A stretch of DNA of 64,000 bases, taken from Fodinibacter sp963730365 (GTDB lineage Bacteria; Actinomycetota; Actinomycetes; Actinomycetales; Dermatophilaceae). The position numbers were made by a program, and so were the translations under genes. This document shows positions 17,084 through 26,188 of the stretch, one piece after another (position 1 is the stretch's first letter; the number at the start of each line of letters is the position of its first letter). The notes under the pieces are model-generated. The model was given only the letters and a program-made list of their open reading frames with translations. It was not told where the DNA came from and searched no databases. The stretch is taken from contig CAVSRM010000017.1 of NCBI GenBank assembly GCA_963730365.1, positions 112,672-176,671 of the forward strand, read 5' to 3'.

Positions 17084-17875
17084 CTAGGCCGGGGGTCGGG
17101 TCCGGAGCACGACGACGGTGTCGGCGACCTTGTCGTGCAGAGCCTGTCGCCTCGGGTCCCACAGCAGCCACGCGGGGTCGAGGACGCTGATCATCGACGC
17201 GAAGATGCTGATGACCGGCACGAACCCGAGGATGCCGGTGGCGACCTCGATGGCCTGCCGCTTCAGGGCGTCGACGACGGTGAGGCGGCCCCGACCACCG
17301 GTTCGGCGCACCATCGTGCCGAAGAGCATCTTTCCCGGCGTCGCCGACCTCCAGACGAGGAACACCACCTCGTAGACCACGGAGACCACGAGGCTGGCGA
17401 TCACCACCGGAAGGAGGGCATCGACGAATTCCGCCTGGAAGGCCACGATGTCCGGCTCGGCGCCGCCGGACCCTGCCTCCACGGACTCCTGGAGGAAGTC
17501 GCCCATGAGCGTGAACGCTTGGCCCAGCCAGGGCCACGCCACGATCGCCGAGAGGACCCCGATGATGACCACGTCGACAATGCGGGCAAGGAGGCGCTGC
17601 CACCACTGGGCGAGGACGTCGCCGTCGGGGAGCACGTCGGAGCGGGTGGTCCAGCCACCAGCCCCGGGCGCGTAGGTCGCGGGGCGTGGCGTTGCTCCGG
17701 ACGGGGACGGTACGGAGGCCGGTCGCACGTCCGGCGCGCGGCCGATCCGCGAGGCATCGGCCGTCGGGGAGCGCCGTGGGGTGGTGTGCGCGGACCAGAC
17801 CACGCCGTCGAAGTAGCGCAGCAGCAGCGGGTCGTCGGGGTCGTCGTACCAGCCTGGTCCGGCAGGGGTGCTCAT
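17084..17875 (-). CDS. RDD family membrane protein with DUF2510 N-terminus
   Basis: A 263-aa protein. Residues 6-30 (GWYDDPDDPLLLRYFDGVVWSAHT) are a DUF2510 motif common in actinobacterial membrane proteins; a Pro/Ser/Arg-rich linker follows; residues 88-255 are an RDD domain with the RLLARIVDVVIIG opening, three to four membrane helices, the TPGKMLFGTMVRR segment and DALKRQAIEV. The RDD name-giving residues (R, D, D) are visible. Role unknown. Convergent with fahA at 7 bp, with no hairpin between. Confidence 0.88.
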   Translation of the reverse strand: MSTPAGPGWYDDPDDPLLLRYFDGVVWSAHTTPRRSPTADASRIGRAPDVRPASVPSPSGATPRPATYAPGAGGWTTRSDVLPDGDVLAQWWQRLLARIVDVVIIGVLSAIVAWPWLGQAFTLMGDFLQESVEAGSGGAEPDIVAFQAEFVDALLPVVIASLVVSVVYEVVFLVWRSATPGKMLFGTMVRRTGGRGRLTVVDALKRQAIEVATGILGFVPVISIFASMISVLDPAWLLWDPRRQALHDKVADTVVVLRTRPPA

Positions 17876-17967
17876 GCCCGCAGGATGTCACGCCTCGGGC
17901 CACGCCGGGTGCACCATCCGGGGAGGCGGCCATTGACGGCCGTGGGCCCGCGGAGCACCATCGGGAG

Positions 17968-18810
17968 ATGGCCACGAGACTGGGGGCCCACCTGATGGGC
18001 CTGACCGACACGCTCCGGTTCGAGCCCGTCACGCGGCGAGTCCGTGCCGGCGTGGGCGGAGAGCCCGTGCTCGACACGACCGACGCCGCGCTCGTCTGGG
18101 AACCCCGCCGGGTGGTGCCCATGTATGCCGTGCCGCCGGCCGATATCACGGCCCGCCTCACCCCCTGCGAGCCCGCCGTGCTCCCGGACGACCTGCCGCC
18201 GCTGCTGGGCCCGGTCGACTTCGCCTGGCACCACGCGCCGGGCACGTCCTACGACGTGTCGGTCGGCGACCGGAGGTGGCCCGCGGCGGCGTTCGCCCCC
18301 CACGACCCCGACCTCGGCGGTCGGGTCGTCATCGAGTGGACGCCCTTCGACTGGGTCGAGGAGGCCCACCCCGTGACCGGCCACCCACACGACCCCTTCA
18401 AGCGCATCGACCTGCTCCCCAGCGAGCGACACGTCGTCGTGAGCCTCGGTGGCAGGGTGCTGGCCGACACCCGTCGTGCGACGGGGCTGTACGAGACGCA
18501 CCTCCCGGTCCGCTGGCACATTCCGCACGACGACGTCGACACCGACGCGCTCGTGGGCAGTGGGTCGACGACCCTCTGCGCCTACAAGGGCCGGGCCAGC
18601 TACGTCTCGATCGCCCCCGGCGCCATCCCGGGCATCGGCTCGACCGGCGACGACATCGCGTGGACCTACCCCCACCCGCTCGACGAGGTGGCGGCGATCA
18701 AGGGCATGTTCTGCTTCTGGTCCGAGCGGACCGACCTCGAGCTCGATGGTGTTGCGGTGCCTCGGCCGGTCACGCCGTGGTCCTCCCCGGCGGACGCGGA
18801 ACGCCGCTGA
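17968..18810 (+). CDS. DUF427 domain protein (tandem)
   Basis: A 280-aa protein with one partial and one full DUF427 unit. The second unit (about residues 150-260: HVVVSLGGRVLADTRRATGLYETHLPVRWHIPHDDVD through TLCAYKGRASYVSI, IAWTYPHPLDEVAAIKGMFCFW) is complete; the first (RFEPVTRRVRAGVGGEPVLDTTDAALVWEP) is shorter. Function of the family is unknown; it is beta-rich and cytoplasmic. ATG 17968 is assumed; ATG 17995 is an alternative. Convergent with hppD across a strong hairpin. Confidence 0.85.
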   Translation: MATRLGAHLMGLTDTLRFEPVTRRVRAGVGGEPVLDTTDAALVWEPRRVVPMYAVPPADITARLTPCEPAVLPDDLPPLLGPVDFAWHHAPGTSYDVSVGDRRWPAAAFAPHDPDLGGRVVIEWTPFDWVEEAHPVTGHPHDPFKRIDLLPSERHVVVSLGGRVLADTRRATGLYETHLPVRWHIPHDDVDTDALVGSGSTTLCAYKGRASYVSIAPGAIPGIGSTGDDIAWTYPHPLDEVAAIKGMFCFWSERTDLELDGVAVPRPVTPWSSPADAERR

Positions 18811-18868
18811 ACGGGCACGCCCCCGGCGCCCGGGCCCGGTCGACCGCAGCGCCGGGCCGGGAGTGAGC

Positions 18869-18907
18869 CCGGCGATGACGGGCGGACCCCCCGCCCGTCA
18901 TCGCCGG
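18869..18907. terminator. Bidirectional terminator between DUF427 gene and hppD
   Basis: A perfect 17-bp stem: CCGGCGATGACGGGCGG (18869-18885), loop ACCCC, and its exact complement at 18891-18907. It sits between convergent genes. No T-run on either side. Confidence 0.8.
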
Positions 18908-18914
18908 ATGAGCG

Positions 18915-20165
18915 TCAGAGGTTGCCGCGGAGGTCCTGCTCGCGCTCGATCGACTCGAAGAGCGCCTTGAAGTTGCCCTTGCCGAAGCCGAGCGAACCGT
19001 GCCGCTCGATGATCTCGAAGAAGACGGTCGGGCGGTCGCCGAGCGGCTTGGTGAAGATCTGGAGCAGGTAGCCGTCCTCGTCGCGGTCGACGAGGATCTT
19101 GCGGGACTTGAGCTCCTCGATGGGCACCCGCACCTCACCGATGCGGGCCCGCAGCTCCGGGTCGTCGTAGTAGGTGTCCGGGGTCTCGAGGAACTCGACA
19201 CCCTCCTTGCGGAGCTCGTCGACGGTGCGCAGGATGTCGTTCGTCGCCAGGGCAAGGTGCTGGGCGCCCGGACCGGCGTAGAACTCGAGGTACTCGTCGA
19301 TCTGGCTCTTGCGCGCTGCGATCGCCGGCTCGTTGAGGGGGAACTTCACCCGGTGGTTGCCGTTGGCGACGACCTTGGACATCAGGGCCGAGTAGTCGGT
19401 CGCGATGTCGTCGCCGATGAACTCGGCCATGTTGACGAAGCCCATGACCCGGTTGTAGAAGCCGACCCACTCATCCATCTTGCCCAGCTCGACGTTGCCG
19501 ACGACGTGGTCGAGGGCCTGGAAGAGGCGCTTCGGTGCGCCCTCTCGCTTGACGTAGGTGGACTCGGCGGTGACGTAGCCGGGGAGGTAGGGACCGGCAT
19601 ACGTCTCGCCGTCGACGGTGCGCTGAACGAGCGTGTGACGGGTCTCCCCGTAGGTCGCGATCGAGGCGATGCGCACCGAGCCGTGCTCGTCGGAGATGGT
19701 CTCCGGCTCACCCACCACGGTGGCACCGGCTCGGCGGGCCTGCTCGATGCAGCGGTCGACGTCCGGCACCTCGAGCGAGATGTCGACGACACCGTCGCCG
19801 TGGGCCGCGTGGTGCGCGATGAGGGGGCTGTCGGGGGTGACGGCGCCGGTGATGACGAAGCGGATCGAACCGGACTTCAGGACGAAGGCCTTGTGGTCGC
19901 GGGTGCCGTGCTCCGGGCCGGCATAGGCGACGAGCTCCATGCCCCAGGCGCTCTGGTAGTAGTGGGCAGCCTGGGTGGCGTTACCGACGACGAACACCAG
20001 GGCATCCCACCCGGTGACCGGGAAGGGGTCCTGCTCCTCGTCGTAGTCGACCAGGCCGACGAGCTGCTTGAGCTGCTGGAGGTCGAGACCGGCCTGGCGC
20101 TCCTGCTCGGTGAGGTCGATGTGGCTGGCGGACGTCATGGTCGTGTCGGTCGTCGTGTCAGTCAT
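18915..20165 (-). CDS. hppD: 4-hydroxyphenylpyruvate dioxygenase
   Basis: A 416-aa Fe(II) enzyme converting 4-hydroxyphenylpyruvate to homogentisate, feeding HmgA and FahA encoded nearby. Two vicinal-oxygen-chelate halves are visible; the metal ligands fall in LDHVVGNVELGKMDEW, GAQHLALATNDI and PTVFFEIIERHG, and the C-terminal GSLGFGKGNFKALFESIE helix closes the active site. The first 14 residues are Thr/Asp-rich from a short imperfect repeat; an ATG at 20138 is an alternative start. Neither has an obvious ribosome binding site. A divergent Lrp regulator lies 107 bp away. Confidence 0.96.
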   Translation of the reverse strand: MTDTTTDTTMTSASHIDLTEQERQAGLDLQQLKQLVGLVDYDEEQDPFPVTGWDALVFVVGNATQAAHYYQSAWGMELVAYAGPEHGTRDHKAFVLKSGSIRFVITGAVTPDSPLIAHHAAHGDGVVDISLEVPDVDRCIEQARRAGATVVGEPETISDEHGSVRIASIATYGETRHTLVQRTVDGETYAGPYLPGYVTAESTYVKREGAPKRLFQALDHVVGNVELGKMDEWVGFYNRVMGFVNMAEFIGDDIATDYSALMSKVVANGNHRVKFPLNEPAIAARKSQIDEYLEFYAGPGAQHLALATNDILRTVDELRKEGVEFLETPDTYYDDPELRARIGEVRVPIEELKSRKILVDRDEDGYLLQIFTKPLGDRPTVFFEIIERHGSLGFGKGNFKALFESIEREQDLRGNL

Positions 20166-20272
20166 CCAGACACTGTCGTGGGGCGGGCGAAGATGTGCAA
20201 GAGAGGGGTGTGCTCATGGTCAGCCTGCGCACACTGTTGCGTGCGAGGGGGTCGTCCCCGGACAATGTGACC
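20166..20272. promoter_or_regulatory. Divergent hppD/lrp control region
   Basis: This 107-bp gap contains the 9-mer GACACTGTC beside the hppD start and, nearer the regulator gene, the inverted pair CGCAC-N8-GTGCG within GCGCACACTGTTGCGTGCG, plus GGGG-TCGT-CCCC. These are candidate binding sites for the adjacent Lrp-type regulator. Confidence 0.4.
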
Positions 20273-20758
20273 ATGCCGCGACAGGAAACAGTGGACACCC
20301 TCGATGCCCGGCTGATCGCCCTGTTCACCGGGGACCCGCACGTCGGCGTGCTCGGCGCCTCCCGGACCCTCGGGGTGGCGCGGGGAACGGTCCAGGCACG
20401 GCTCGACCGGCTCCAGGAGCGCGGGGTGATCAAGTCCTTCGCACCCCAGGTCGACACCGCAGCACTCGGCTATCCGGTCACCGCGTTCTGCACGCTGGAG
20501 ATCCGTCAGCGCCAGGGCCACGAACCCGTGGTCGCGCACCTCTCGGCGATACCCGAGGTGCTGGAGATCCATTCCATCACCGGGGCCGGGGACCTCGTCG
20601 TGCGGGTCGCCGCCCGCGACAACGTCGACCTCGGGCGGGTGATCGACGAGATCATCGACGACACCCACGTGCTCCGGGCGAACACCGCGATCTGCCTCGT
20701 CACGCACCTCGACCACCGCACCGGCCCACTCGTCGAGGCCGCGGCATCCGTCGAGTGA
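20273..20758 (+). CDS. Lrp/AsnC family transcriptional regulator
   Basis: A 161-aa regulator. Residues 10-65 form an AsnC-type winged helix-turn-helix (LDARLIALFTGDPHVGVLGASRTLGVARGTVQARLDRLQERGVI); residues 75-150 form the RAM ligand-binding domain (VTAFCTLEIRQ, VLEIHSITGAGDLVVRVAARD). Being divergent from hppD, it probably senses tyrosine or a breakdown product and controls hppD; this is inferred from position. ATG 20273 is preferred over an upstream start at 20195 because the family begins there. Confidence 0.92.
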   Translation: MPRQETVDTLDARLIALFTGDPHVGVLGASRTLGVARGTVQARLDRLQERGVIKSFAPQVDTAALGYPVTAFCTLEIRQRQGHEPVVAHLSAIPEVLEIHSITGAGDLVVRVAARDNVDLGRVIDEIIDDTHVLRANTAICLVTHLDHRTGPLVEAAASVE

Positions 20759-20808
20759 ACAGAACACGCCGCGTGCGACGTCGCGCTCACGGCGTGTTCT
20801 GTTCACTC
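20753..20808. terminator. 19-bp-stem terminator including the lrp stop codon
   Basis: GAGTGAACAGAACACGCCG (20753-20771) pairs perfectly with 20790-20808. The TGA stop of the regulator lies inside the left arm. It separates convergent genes. Its core (AACACGCCGC...GGCGTGTTCTG) recurs in the terminator at 48948. Confidence 0.8.
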
Positions 20809-20834
20809 AACGGGTGGGTCGGTGACCCCGCGGG

Positions 20835-22676
20835 TCAGTCGGAGATGACCACGGGCGTGCCACCCGCCACGAGGCGCCAGTCGATGCTGGCGAACGCCGG
20901 TGGGTCGATGACCTCGTTGGCGGTCACCCAGTCGATGAGCAGCTGCCGGATCTCGACCTGTCGGTTGTAGACCACCGGGGCGTCGGTCACGTGGGGGAAG
21001 TTGCCCCCACCGGACTGGCGGTAGTTGTTGATCGCGATGACGAACTGCGCAGCGAGGTCGATGAGCTCCCCGGCATACGCCAGGTTCGTGATCCGCGAGC
21101 CCGGCGCTGCGGCGATGTCGATGTCGTAGGTGAGCGCCGCGTCGACGCCGCCCATGATGTCGTAGTTGTAGTCGGGGGTGCCGTTGGGGGCGAGGTCGGT
21201 CGGGGCGTTGGTGACCTCGTCAGGCGTGAAGGGCCCGGCGTTCGGCACCTGCTTGAAGTAGGTGGCGGACTTCTCGAGGTAGTCCTTGACCTGGGCGCCC
21301 GTGAACGTGATGCCGAGCAGGGTGTTGTCGTAGATGTAGAGCCCCGCCACGTCGCGGACCGTCACCTCCCCCTGGGGGATCGCGGCCAGCTTGTTGAACG
21401 GGGCCGCGATGCTCAGCACGGGCAGCGCCTCCTCGGGCGTGCCGACCAACGCGTCGCGGACGGCCTCGCCCTGCACGAGGTTGATGAAGTCCATGGCGGC
21501 CGTGTCCTCGTAGCGCGAGGTGGCGGCGGACATGGCCTCCGACGAGGTGCCGATCGCGGAGTTGACGTAGGTGAGCACCTTCTCGTGAGCCGGTCGCACC
21601 AGCGCCGCGATCTCGGCATCCTCTGGCACGGTGTTCGCGTTGAGGACCGTCGCCGAGGAGGACACGACCTGCCAGCGGCCGCGCACCTGCTCCAGGTTGA
21701 TGTCCATCACGCTGACCCGCATGCCCCAGTAGAGCGGCTCGCTGAGGAGCACCTCGCGCCCCGTCGCCGTGTTGGCGACCTTCAGCTCGGGCACCTCGGC
21801 GTGGGCGTGACCGACGAGGATCGCGTCGATGTCGGGCACCTGCTCGGCGAGGAGGCGGCTGGCGTTCTCCGGGTAGGGCAGGGCGTCACCGTAGGACGAG
21901 GACGTGGTCGACCCCGAGTGTGCCGAGACGATGACGACGTCGGCGCCGGCGGCCTTCATCCGCGGCACCATGATCGTGGCCTGCTCGACCAGGCCTGGGA
22001 AGCGCACCCTGCCCTCGACGTTTGCCTTGTCCCAGATGGCCACCCCGGGAGTCACCAGGCCCAGGATGCCGACGGTGATCGGCTGCTGCCCCTTGAGCTT
22101 GATCCGCTTGAGCACGTAGGGCGTGAAGACCGGCTCCCCGCTGTCCCAGTCCACGGAGTTCGCCGACAGCAGCGGGAAGTCGCACTGGTCCTCGAAGGTG
22201 CGCAGCGTGTCGAGGCCGTAGTTGTACTCGTGGTTGCCCAGCGCCGCGGCGTCGTAGCCGAGTGCATTCATCGCGGTCGCCATCGGGTGCATGCTGCCGC
22301 CGGTGATCGGGTCGATCTTGGCGTAGTAGTACGCCAGCGGCGTGCCCTGGATGGTGTCTCCGGCATCCAGGGTGAGGCAGGTGTCCTCGCCTCGCTCGGC
22401 GCGCATGTCCTTGATCAGGGTGGCGGCCTTCGCGATGCCGATCTCGTTACCGCTCCGGTCGCTGTAGGCGGCGTTGTTGAAGTAGTTCCAGTTGTAGACG
22501 TTGCCGTGCAGGTCGGTGGTGCCGAGCACGGTGATCGTCGTGGCCTTGCTCGCGCCCCGGGGGCCGCCGGCGGGTGCTGCCTGCGCGTCGGTCGCGGCGA
22601 AGAGGCCGGCACCGCCGACGACGGCCATCGAGAGGAGCTGGCGGCGGGATGCTGAGGTCGCTTTGATGTCAGTCAC
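20835..22676 (-). CDS. Tat-exported 5'-nucleotidase / 2',3'-cyclic phosphodiesterase family protein
   Basis: A 613-aa secreted metallophosphoesterase of the UshA/CpdB type, hydrolysing nucleotides outside the membrane. The N-terminus SASRRQLLSMAVVGGAGL is a twin-arginine signal with cleavage near AQAAP. The metal-site motifs are in order: GTTDLHGN, LDAGDTIQG, ALGNHEYNYG, IVSAHSGS, VGHAHAE. The C-terminal 5_nucleotid_C domain (about 355-560) shows AAMDFINLVQGEAVRDAL and NYRQSGGGNFPH. No 5' partner; convergent with the Lrp gene. Confidence 0.93.
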   Translation of the reverse strand: MTDIKATSASRRQLLSMAVVGGAGLFAATDAQAAPAGGPRGASKATTITVLGTTDLHGNVYNWNYFNNAAYSDRSGNEIGIAKAATLIKDMRAERGEDTCLTLDAGDTIQGTPLAYYYAKIDPITGGSMHPMATAMNALGYDAAALGNHEYNYGLDTLRTFEDQCDFPLLSANSVDWDSGEPVFTPYVLKRIKLKGQQPITVGILGLVTPGVAIWDKANVEGRVRFPGLVEQATIMVPRMKAAGADVVIVSAHSGSTTSSSYGDALPYPENASRLLAEQVPDIDAILVGHAHAEVPELKVANTATGREVLLSEPLYWGMRVSVMDINLEQVRGRWQVVSSSATVLNANTVPEDAEIAALVRPAHEKVLTYVNSAIGTSSEAMSAATSRYEDTAAMDFINLVQGEAVRDALVGTPEEALPVLSIAAPFNKLAAIPQGEVTVRDVAGLYIYDNTLLGITFTGAQVKDYLEKSATYFKQVPNAGPFTPDEVTNAPTDLAPNGTPDYNYDIMGGVDAALTYDIDIAAAPGSRITNLAYAGELIDLAAQFVIAINNYRQSGGGNFPHVTDAPVVYNRQVEIRQLLIDWVTANEVIDPPAFASIDWRLVAGGTPVVISD

Positions 22677-22767
22677 GCTCGGGGACCCTAGTCCTCCGAG
22701 GAGGCCGGCGCGCGTCGAGAAACCGACGTGTTCGTGACGGGTCGGTGCGCCCCTGGGCGATCGGGCC

Positions 22768-24546
22768 TCAGCGACGGCCGACGAACCAGCGCCGGATCTG
22801 AGCGGTCCGCTCGACGACCTGCTCGCTCGTCGCGGAGGCGAGCTCGGGGCCGCCGCACGACCGGCGCAGGTCGAGGTGGATCGACGCGTGCGGCGTGCCG
22901 GTCTTGGAGGAGTACGCCGCCACGAGCTTGTTCAGCTCCTTGCGCTGCGCGGCGAGGGCGCGGTGGGCCGACACCGGTGTCGGGCCGGCCGCCGTGGCGT
23001 TCGCGCCCGAGCCGCGTGCGCGCCCCGACTTCACCTGCTTGGCCTGCCGCTCGTGGAGCAGGGTCGCCACCTGGTCGGGCTCGAGCAGACCCGGCAGACC
23101 GAGGTAGTCCTGCTCCTCGTCGGAGCCGACGTCGGCGTGCAGCCCGAACTGCTGGGCGTCGAAGAGCACGTGGTCGAAGTGGGCGTCGGACTGCAGCGCC
23201 TCGAACGACGCCTCCTCGAGGTCTGCCTCGCTCGACGTTCGGTTCGCCGCGGCGAGGAGCCCCTCTTCCTCCGCCCAGATGGAGGCCTCGTCCTCGCGGT
23301 TGCCGCTGCGGTCGAGGGCGTGGTCGCGCTCCTCCTCCATCGTGGCGGCGTGGCTGAGGATCACGGGCACCGACGGGAGGAACACCGACGCGGTCTCGCC
23401 GCGGCGTCGGGCCCGGACGAAGCGCCCGACGGCCTGGGCGAAGTAGAGCGGGGTCGACGTGGAGGTCGCGTAGACCCCGACGCACAGTCGCGGCACGTCC
23501 ACCCCCTCCGAGACCATGCGCACCGCCACCATCCAGCGCGAGGTGCCCGTCGCGAACTCCTCGATCCGGCCGCTGGACCCGGTGTCGTCGGAGAGCACCA
23601 CGGTCGGGGCGACACCGGTGATGGAGCGCAACAGGGCCGCGTAGGCACGAGCCGAGGTCTGGTTGGACGCGATGACCAGGCCACCGGCATCCGGGACGTG
23701 GCGTCGCACCTCCGAGAGCCGCTTGTCCGCGGCAGCCAGCACCGATGGCACCCACTCCCCCCTGGGGTCCAGCGCGGTGCGCCAGGCCTGCGCGGTGAGG
23801 TCCTTGGTCAGCGGCTCCCCCAAGCGCGCCGCGACCTCGTCGCCGGCCTTGGTGCGCCACCGCATCGCGCCGCCGTAGGCGAGGAAGAGCACGGGGCGCA
23901 CCACCCCGTCACGCAACGCCGCGGCATACCCGTAGGTGTAGTCGGACGCCGAGCGCAGGATGCCGTCGGCGTCCATCTCGTAGCGCACGAACGGGATCGG
24001 GTTGGTGTCGGAGCGGAACGGGGTGCCGGTCAGTGACAGCCGCCGCGCCGCCGGCTCGAACGCCTCACGGATGCCGTCGCCCCAGGAGCGCGCGTCACCG
24101 CCGTGGTGGATCTCGTCGAGCACCACGAAGGTGGGAACGTCCTCGGTGCGCCGGCGGTGCAGCCCCGGGTTGGCGGCAACCTGGGCGTAGGTCACGGCGA
24201 CGCCGTCGTACTCGTGGGACTGCACACCGGTGGAGTTGGAGAAGGCGGGATTGAGGTGGATGCCCACGCGTGCGGCGGCATCGGCCCACTGCGTCTTGAG
24301 GTGCTCCGTCGGCGCGACAACCGTGACCGCCTTCACGATCCCGCGGTCGAGCAGCTCGGTGGCGACTCGCAGGGCGAAGGTGGTCTTGCCCGCACCCGGG
24401 GTCGCGACCGCGAGGAAGTCCTTGCGGTCGTTGCCGAGATACGCGGTGAGCGCGTCCTCCTGCCAGGCCCGCAGCTTGTCGGCGGTTCCCCAGGCAGCCC
24501 GCTCGGGGAAGGCGGGGGGCAGGTGACCGGCGGCGGAGGTACTCAT
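22768..24546 (-). CDS. DEAD/DEAH-type SF2 helicase
   Basis: A 592-aa superfamily 2 helicase. Motifs: LRAWQEDALTAYL (Q-like), VATPGAGKTTFALR (Walker A), VVAPTEHLKTQWA, VVLDEIHHGGD (DEIH box), LSLTGTPFR (motif III), VRMVSEGVDVPRLCVGVYA and YFAQAVGRFVRARR (motif VI). The arrangement resembles XPB/RAD25-like repair helicases. The C-terminal 130 residues are polar and helical. ATG 24546 is preferred: the frame is open to 24582 but that ATG lies inside the upstream hairpin. Target nucleic acid unknown. Confidence 0.92.
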   Translation of the reverse strand: MSTSAAGHLPPAFPERAAWGTADKLRAWQEDALTAYLGNDRKDFLAVATPGAGKTTFALRVATELLDRGIVKAVTVVAPTEHLKTQWADAAARVGIHLNPAFSNSTGVQSHEYDGVAVTYAQVAANPGLHRRRTEDVPTFVVLDEIHHGGDARSWGDGIREAFEPAARRLSLTGTPFRSDTNPIPFVRYEMDADGILRSASDYTYGYAAALRDGVVRPVLFLAYGGAMRWRTKAGDEVAARLGEPLTKDLTAQAWRTALDPRGEWVPSVLAAADKRLSEVRRHVPDAGGLVIASNQTSARAYAALLRSITGVAPTVVLSDDTGSSGRIEEFATGTSRWMVAVRMVSEGVDVPRLCVGVYATSTSTPLYFAQAVGRFVRARRRGETASVFLPSVPVILSHAATMEEERDHALDRSGNREDEASIWAEEEGLLAAANRTSSEADLEEASFEALQSDAHFDHVLFDAQQFGLHADVGSDEEQDYLGLPGLLEPDQVATLLHERQAKQVKSGRARGSGANATAAGPTPVSAHRALAAQRKELNKLVAAYSSKTGTPHASIHLDLRRSCGGPELASATSEQVVERTAQIRRWFVGRR

Positions 24547-24583
24547 GGGCGGCGGCAACCATAACCCGCCGGGGCACGACATG

Positions 24584-24618
24584 CCCGAGGCCCCCGGCGA
24601 CTGCGCCGGGGCCTCGGG
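24584..24618 (-). terminator. Hairpin after the M43 metalloprotease gene
   Basis: A stem of about 15 bp with one bulged C (24584-24599 with 24604-24618; arms CCCGAGGCCC and GGGCCTCGGG outermost) lies between the protease stop and the helicase start. Confidence 0.7.
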
Positions 24619-24660
24619 GTGTGCTATCGGAGGTGGTCCACAGACCCTCCGGGACGGACG

Positions 24661-25653
24661 TCAGCTCGCGCGGTAGGTGACCCATGCTGTCTGGGCGCGG
24701 GTGACCTGGCCGGGGGTGAACTCGTCCATGCACGCGTCGTCGGTGTAGTCCATGAAGTTGTCGATCGGGTCGGCGCCCGCGGACCGGCGGCACGAGTCGC
24801 GGCCCGTGGGGCAGCCGTAGGCCGGCGACTGCTCGGCGGCCGTGTCGGAGACGTAGTCGCCCGAGCCGTTGCAGCCGCCCTGGAAGGTGTGGTAAAGCCC
24901 CAGCCAGTGGCCGACCTCGTGCGTCGCGGTGTCGCCCTCGTTGTAGGGAGACGCGCTGCCGCCGGGCAGGCTCTCGTCGAGCATGACGACCCCGTCCTGC
25001 GGGTCGAGCGTGGACTTGGGGAAGGTCGCCCAGCCGAGCAGCCCGCCGCCGAGGTCGGCGGTGTAGAGGTTGAGGTCGCCCTTGTCGCCCCGGTGGAGGG
25101 CGTTCTTCATGGTCCGCTCCGCGGTGCTGCCGTTGGTGATGCCGTTGTACCAGGAGGCGTTGTTCGTGTAGTCGGTGCCGGCCACCCGGAAGCTGAACCC
25201 CGAACCGGAGTAGGCGTTGTTGAGGACGGTGATCTGGCCCGCGAGGTCGCCCGAGGAGAGGTTGCCCGCGGACCCGTCGGTGATGACGTGCCAGTACACG
25301 TCGATCACCGCGCCGGTGAAGGTCGGCGGCGGGGTGCCGCCCCCTCCACCGCCACCACCGGGCTTCTTTCCGCCCTTGGTCACCTTGCCGTCCGGGGTGA
25401 CCTTGACCCCCTTGGCCTTCATCTCCCGCTTGAGGGCCGCGTCCATGGCGGCGGCCTTGGCGTCACTCAGCTCGTGCGGGTCGAAGCGTGCCCCGGCGTG
25501 TCGACCGGAGGTCGCGTCGCTGCGCGTGACGCACTCGGCCGAGACCGAGTCCGCGGCCGAGAGGGTGCGGGCCGAGGCGGAGGTGGCAGGGAGCACGATG
25601 GCGACCGCGCCGAGGCTGAGAGCGGCCAAGGCCGCCAGGGAACGAGAGCGCAT
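24661..25653 (-). CDS. Secreted M43 (pappalysin-like) zinc metalloprotease
   Basis: A 330-aa exported protease. Signal peptide: MRSRSLAALAAL through SASA (about residues 1-29). A propeptide-like basic region and an eight-Gly stretch (PGGGGGGGGTPPP) precede the catalytic domain, which starts near FTGAVIDVYWHVI. Zinc site THEVGHWLGLYHTF and the downstream NFMDYTDDACMDEFT Met-turn are diagnostic of M43. Several Cys in the last 70 residues probably form disulfides. ATG 25653 is supported by GGAAGG 8 nt upstream. Confidence 0.92.
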   Translation of the reverse strand: MRSRSLAALAALSLGAVAIVLPATSASARTLSAADSVSAECVTRSDATSGRHAGARFDPHELSDAKAAAMDAALKREMKAKGVKVTPDGKVTKGGKKPGGGGGGGGTPPPTFTGAVIDVYWHVITDGSAGNLSSGDLAGQITVLNNAYSGSGFSFRVAGTDYTNNASWYNGITNGSTAERTMKNALHRGDKGDLNLYTADLGGGLLGWATFPKSTLDPQDGVVMLDESLPGGSASPYNEGDTATHEVGHWLGLYHTFQGGCNGSGDYVSDTAAEQSPAYGCPTGRDSCRRSAGADPIDNFMDYTDDACMDEFTPGQVTRAQTAWVTYRAS

Positions 25654-25830
25654 AGGGACGACCTTCCGGAGGGACGCACCTGGTGTGTGCGGCTTCCGGC
25701 AATGTAGGGCTCCGCCGGCCACCTGTGGGTCTGCTTCGGGCAAAGGATGGGTAAAGGCCTCGGCCGCGTCAGGACGCGAGAAGGGGTGCCCGTCGGGGCG
25801 CCCACCCTCGGGACCACCGCGGGGACGGGG

Positions 25831-26133
25831 TCACTCCCCGCCGTCCTCCGGAGCGCGCAGACCTTCGTAGATCTCCTTGCACGTGGGGCACACCGGGAAC
25901 CGCTTGGGGTCGCGACCGGGGATCCAGACCTTGCCGCACAGCGCCGTGACCGGCTCCCCCGAGAGGGCACTCTCGAGGATCTTCTCCTTGCGGACGTAGT
26001 GGGAGAAGCGCTCGTGGTCGCCGGGCTCGGCCACCTCGGGAACGGCCTCGGTGCGCTCGAGCAGAGCCGTCTGCGTCTGTGGCTGGCCCTGCGGCGAGTT
26101 CGGGTCGTCCAGCGGCGGGGTCGTCTCGCTCAT
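25831..26133 (-). CDS. DUF3039 domain protein (putative zinc ribbon)
   Basis: A 100-aa protein. The C-terminal half (HERFSHYVRKEKILESALSGEPVTALCGKVWIPGRDPKRFPVCPTCKEIYE in outline) is the actinobacterial DUF3039 domain; Cys in ALCGK and CPTCK with a His suggest a zinc ribbon. The N-terminal 35 residues are polar and disordered. ATG 26133 follows a GTG codon that could also start; GGATGGGG provides the binding site. Function unknown. Confidence 0.87.
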   Translation of the reverse strand: MSETTPPLDDPNSPQGQPQTQTALLERTEAVPEVAEPGDHERFSHYVRKEKILESALSGEPVTALCGKVWIPGRDPKRFPVCPTCKEIYEGLRAPEDGGE

Positions 26134-26188
26134 CACCCCATCCTAGTCCGCCTCGTCCGCATGCCTCCGGATGCCGGGTGCCGTGCGG

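Noticed and set aside
24547..24582. Twelve-codon upstream extension of the SF2 helicase
   Set aside because: The upstream ATG lies inside the terminator hairpin of the preceding gene.
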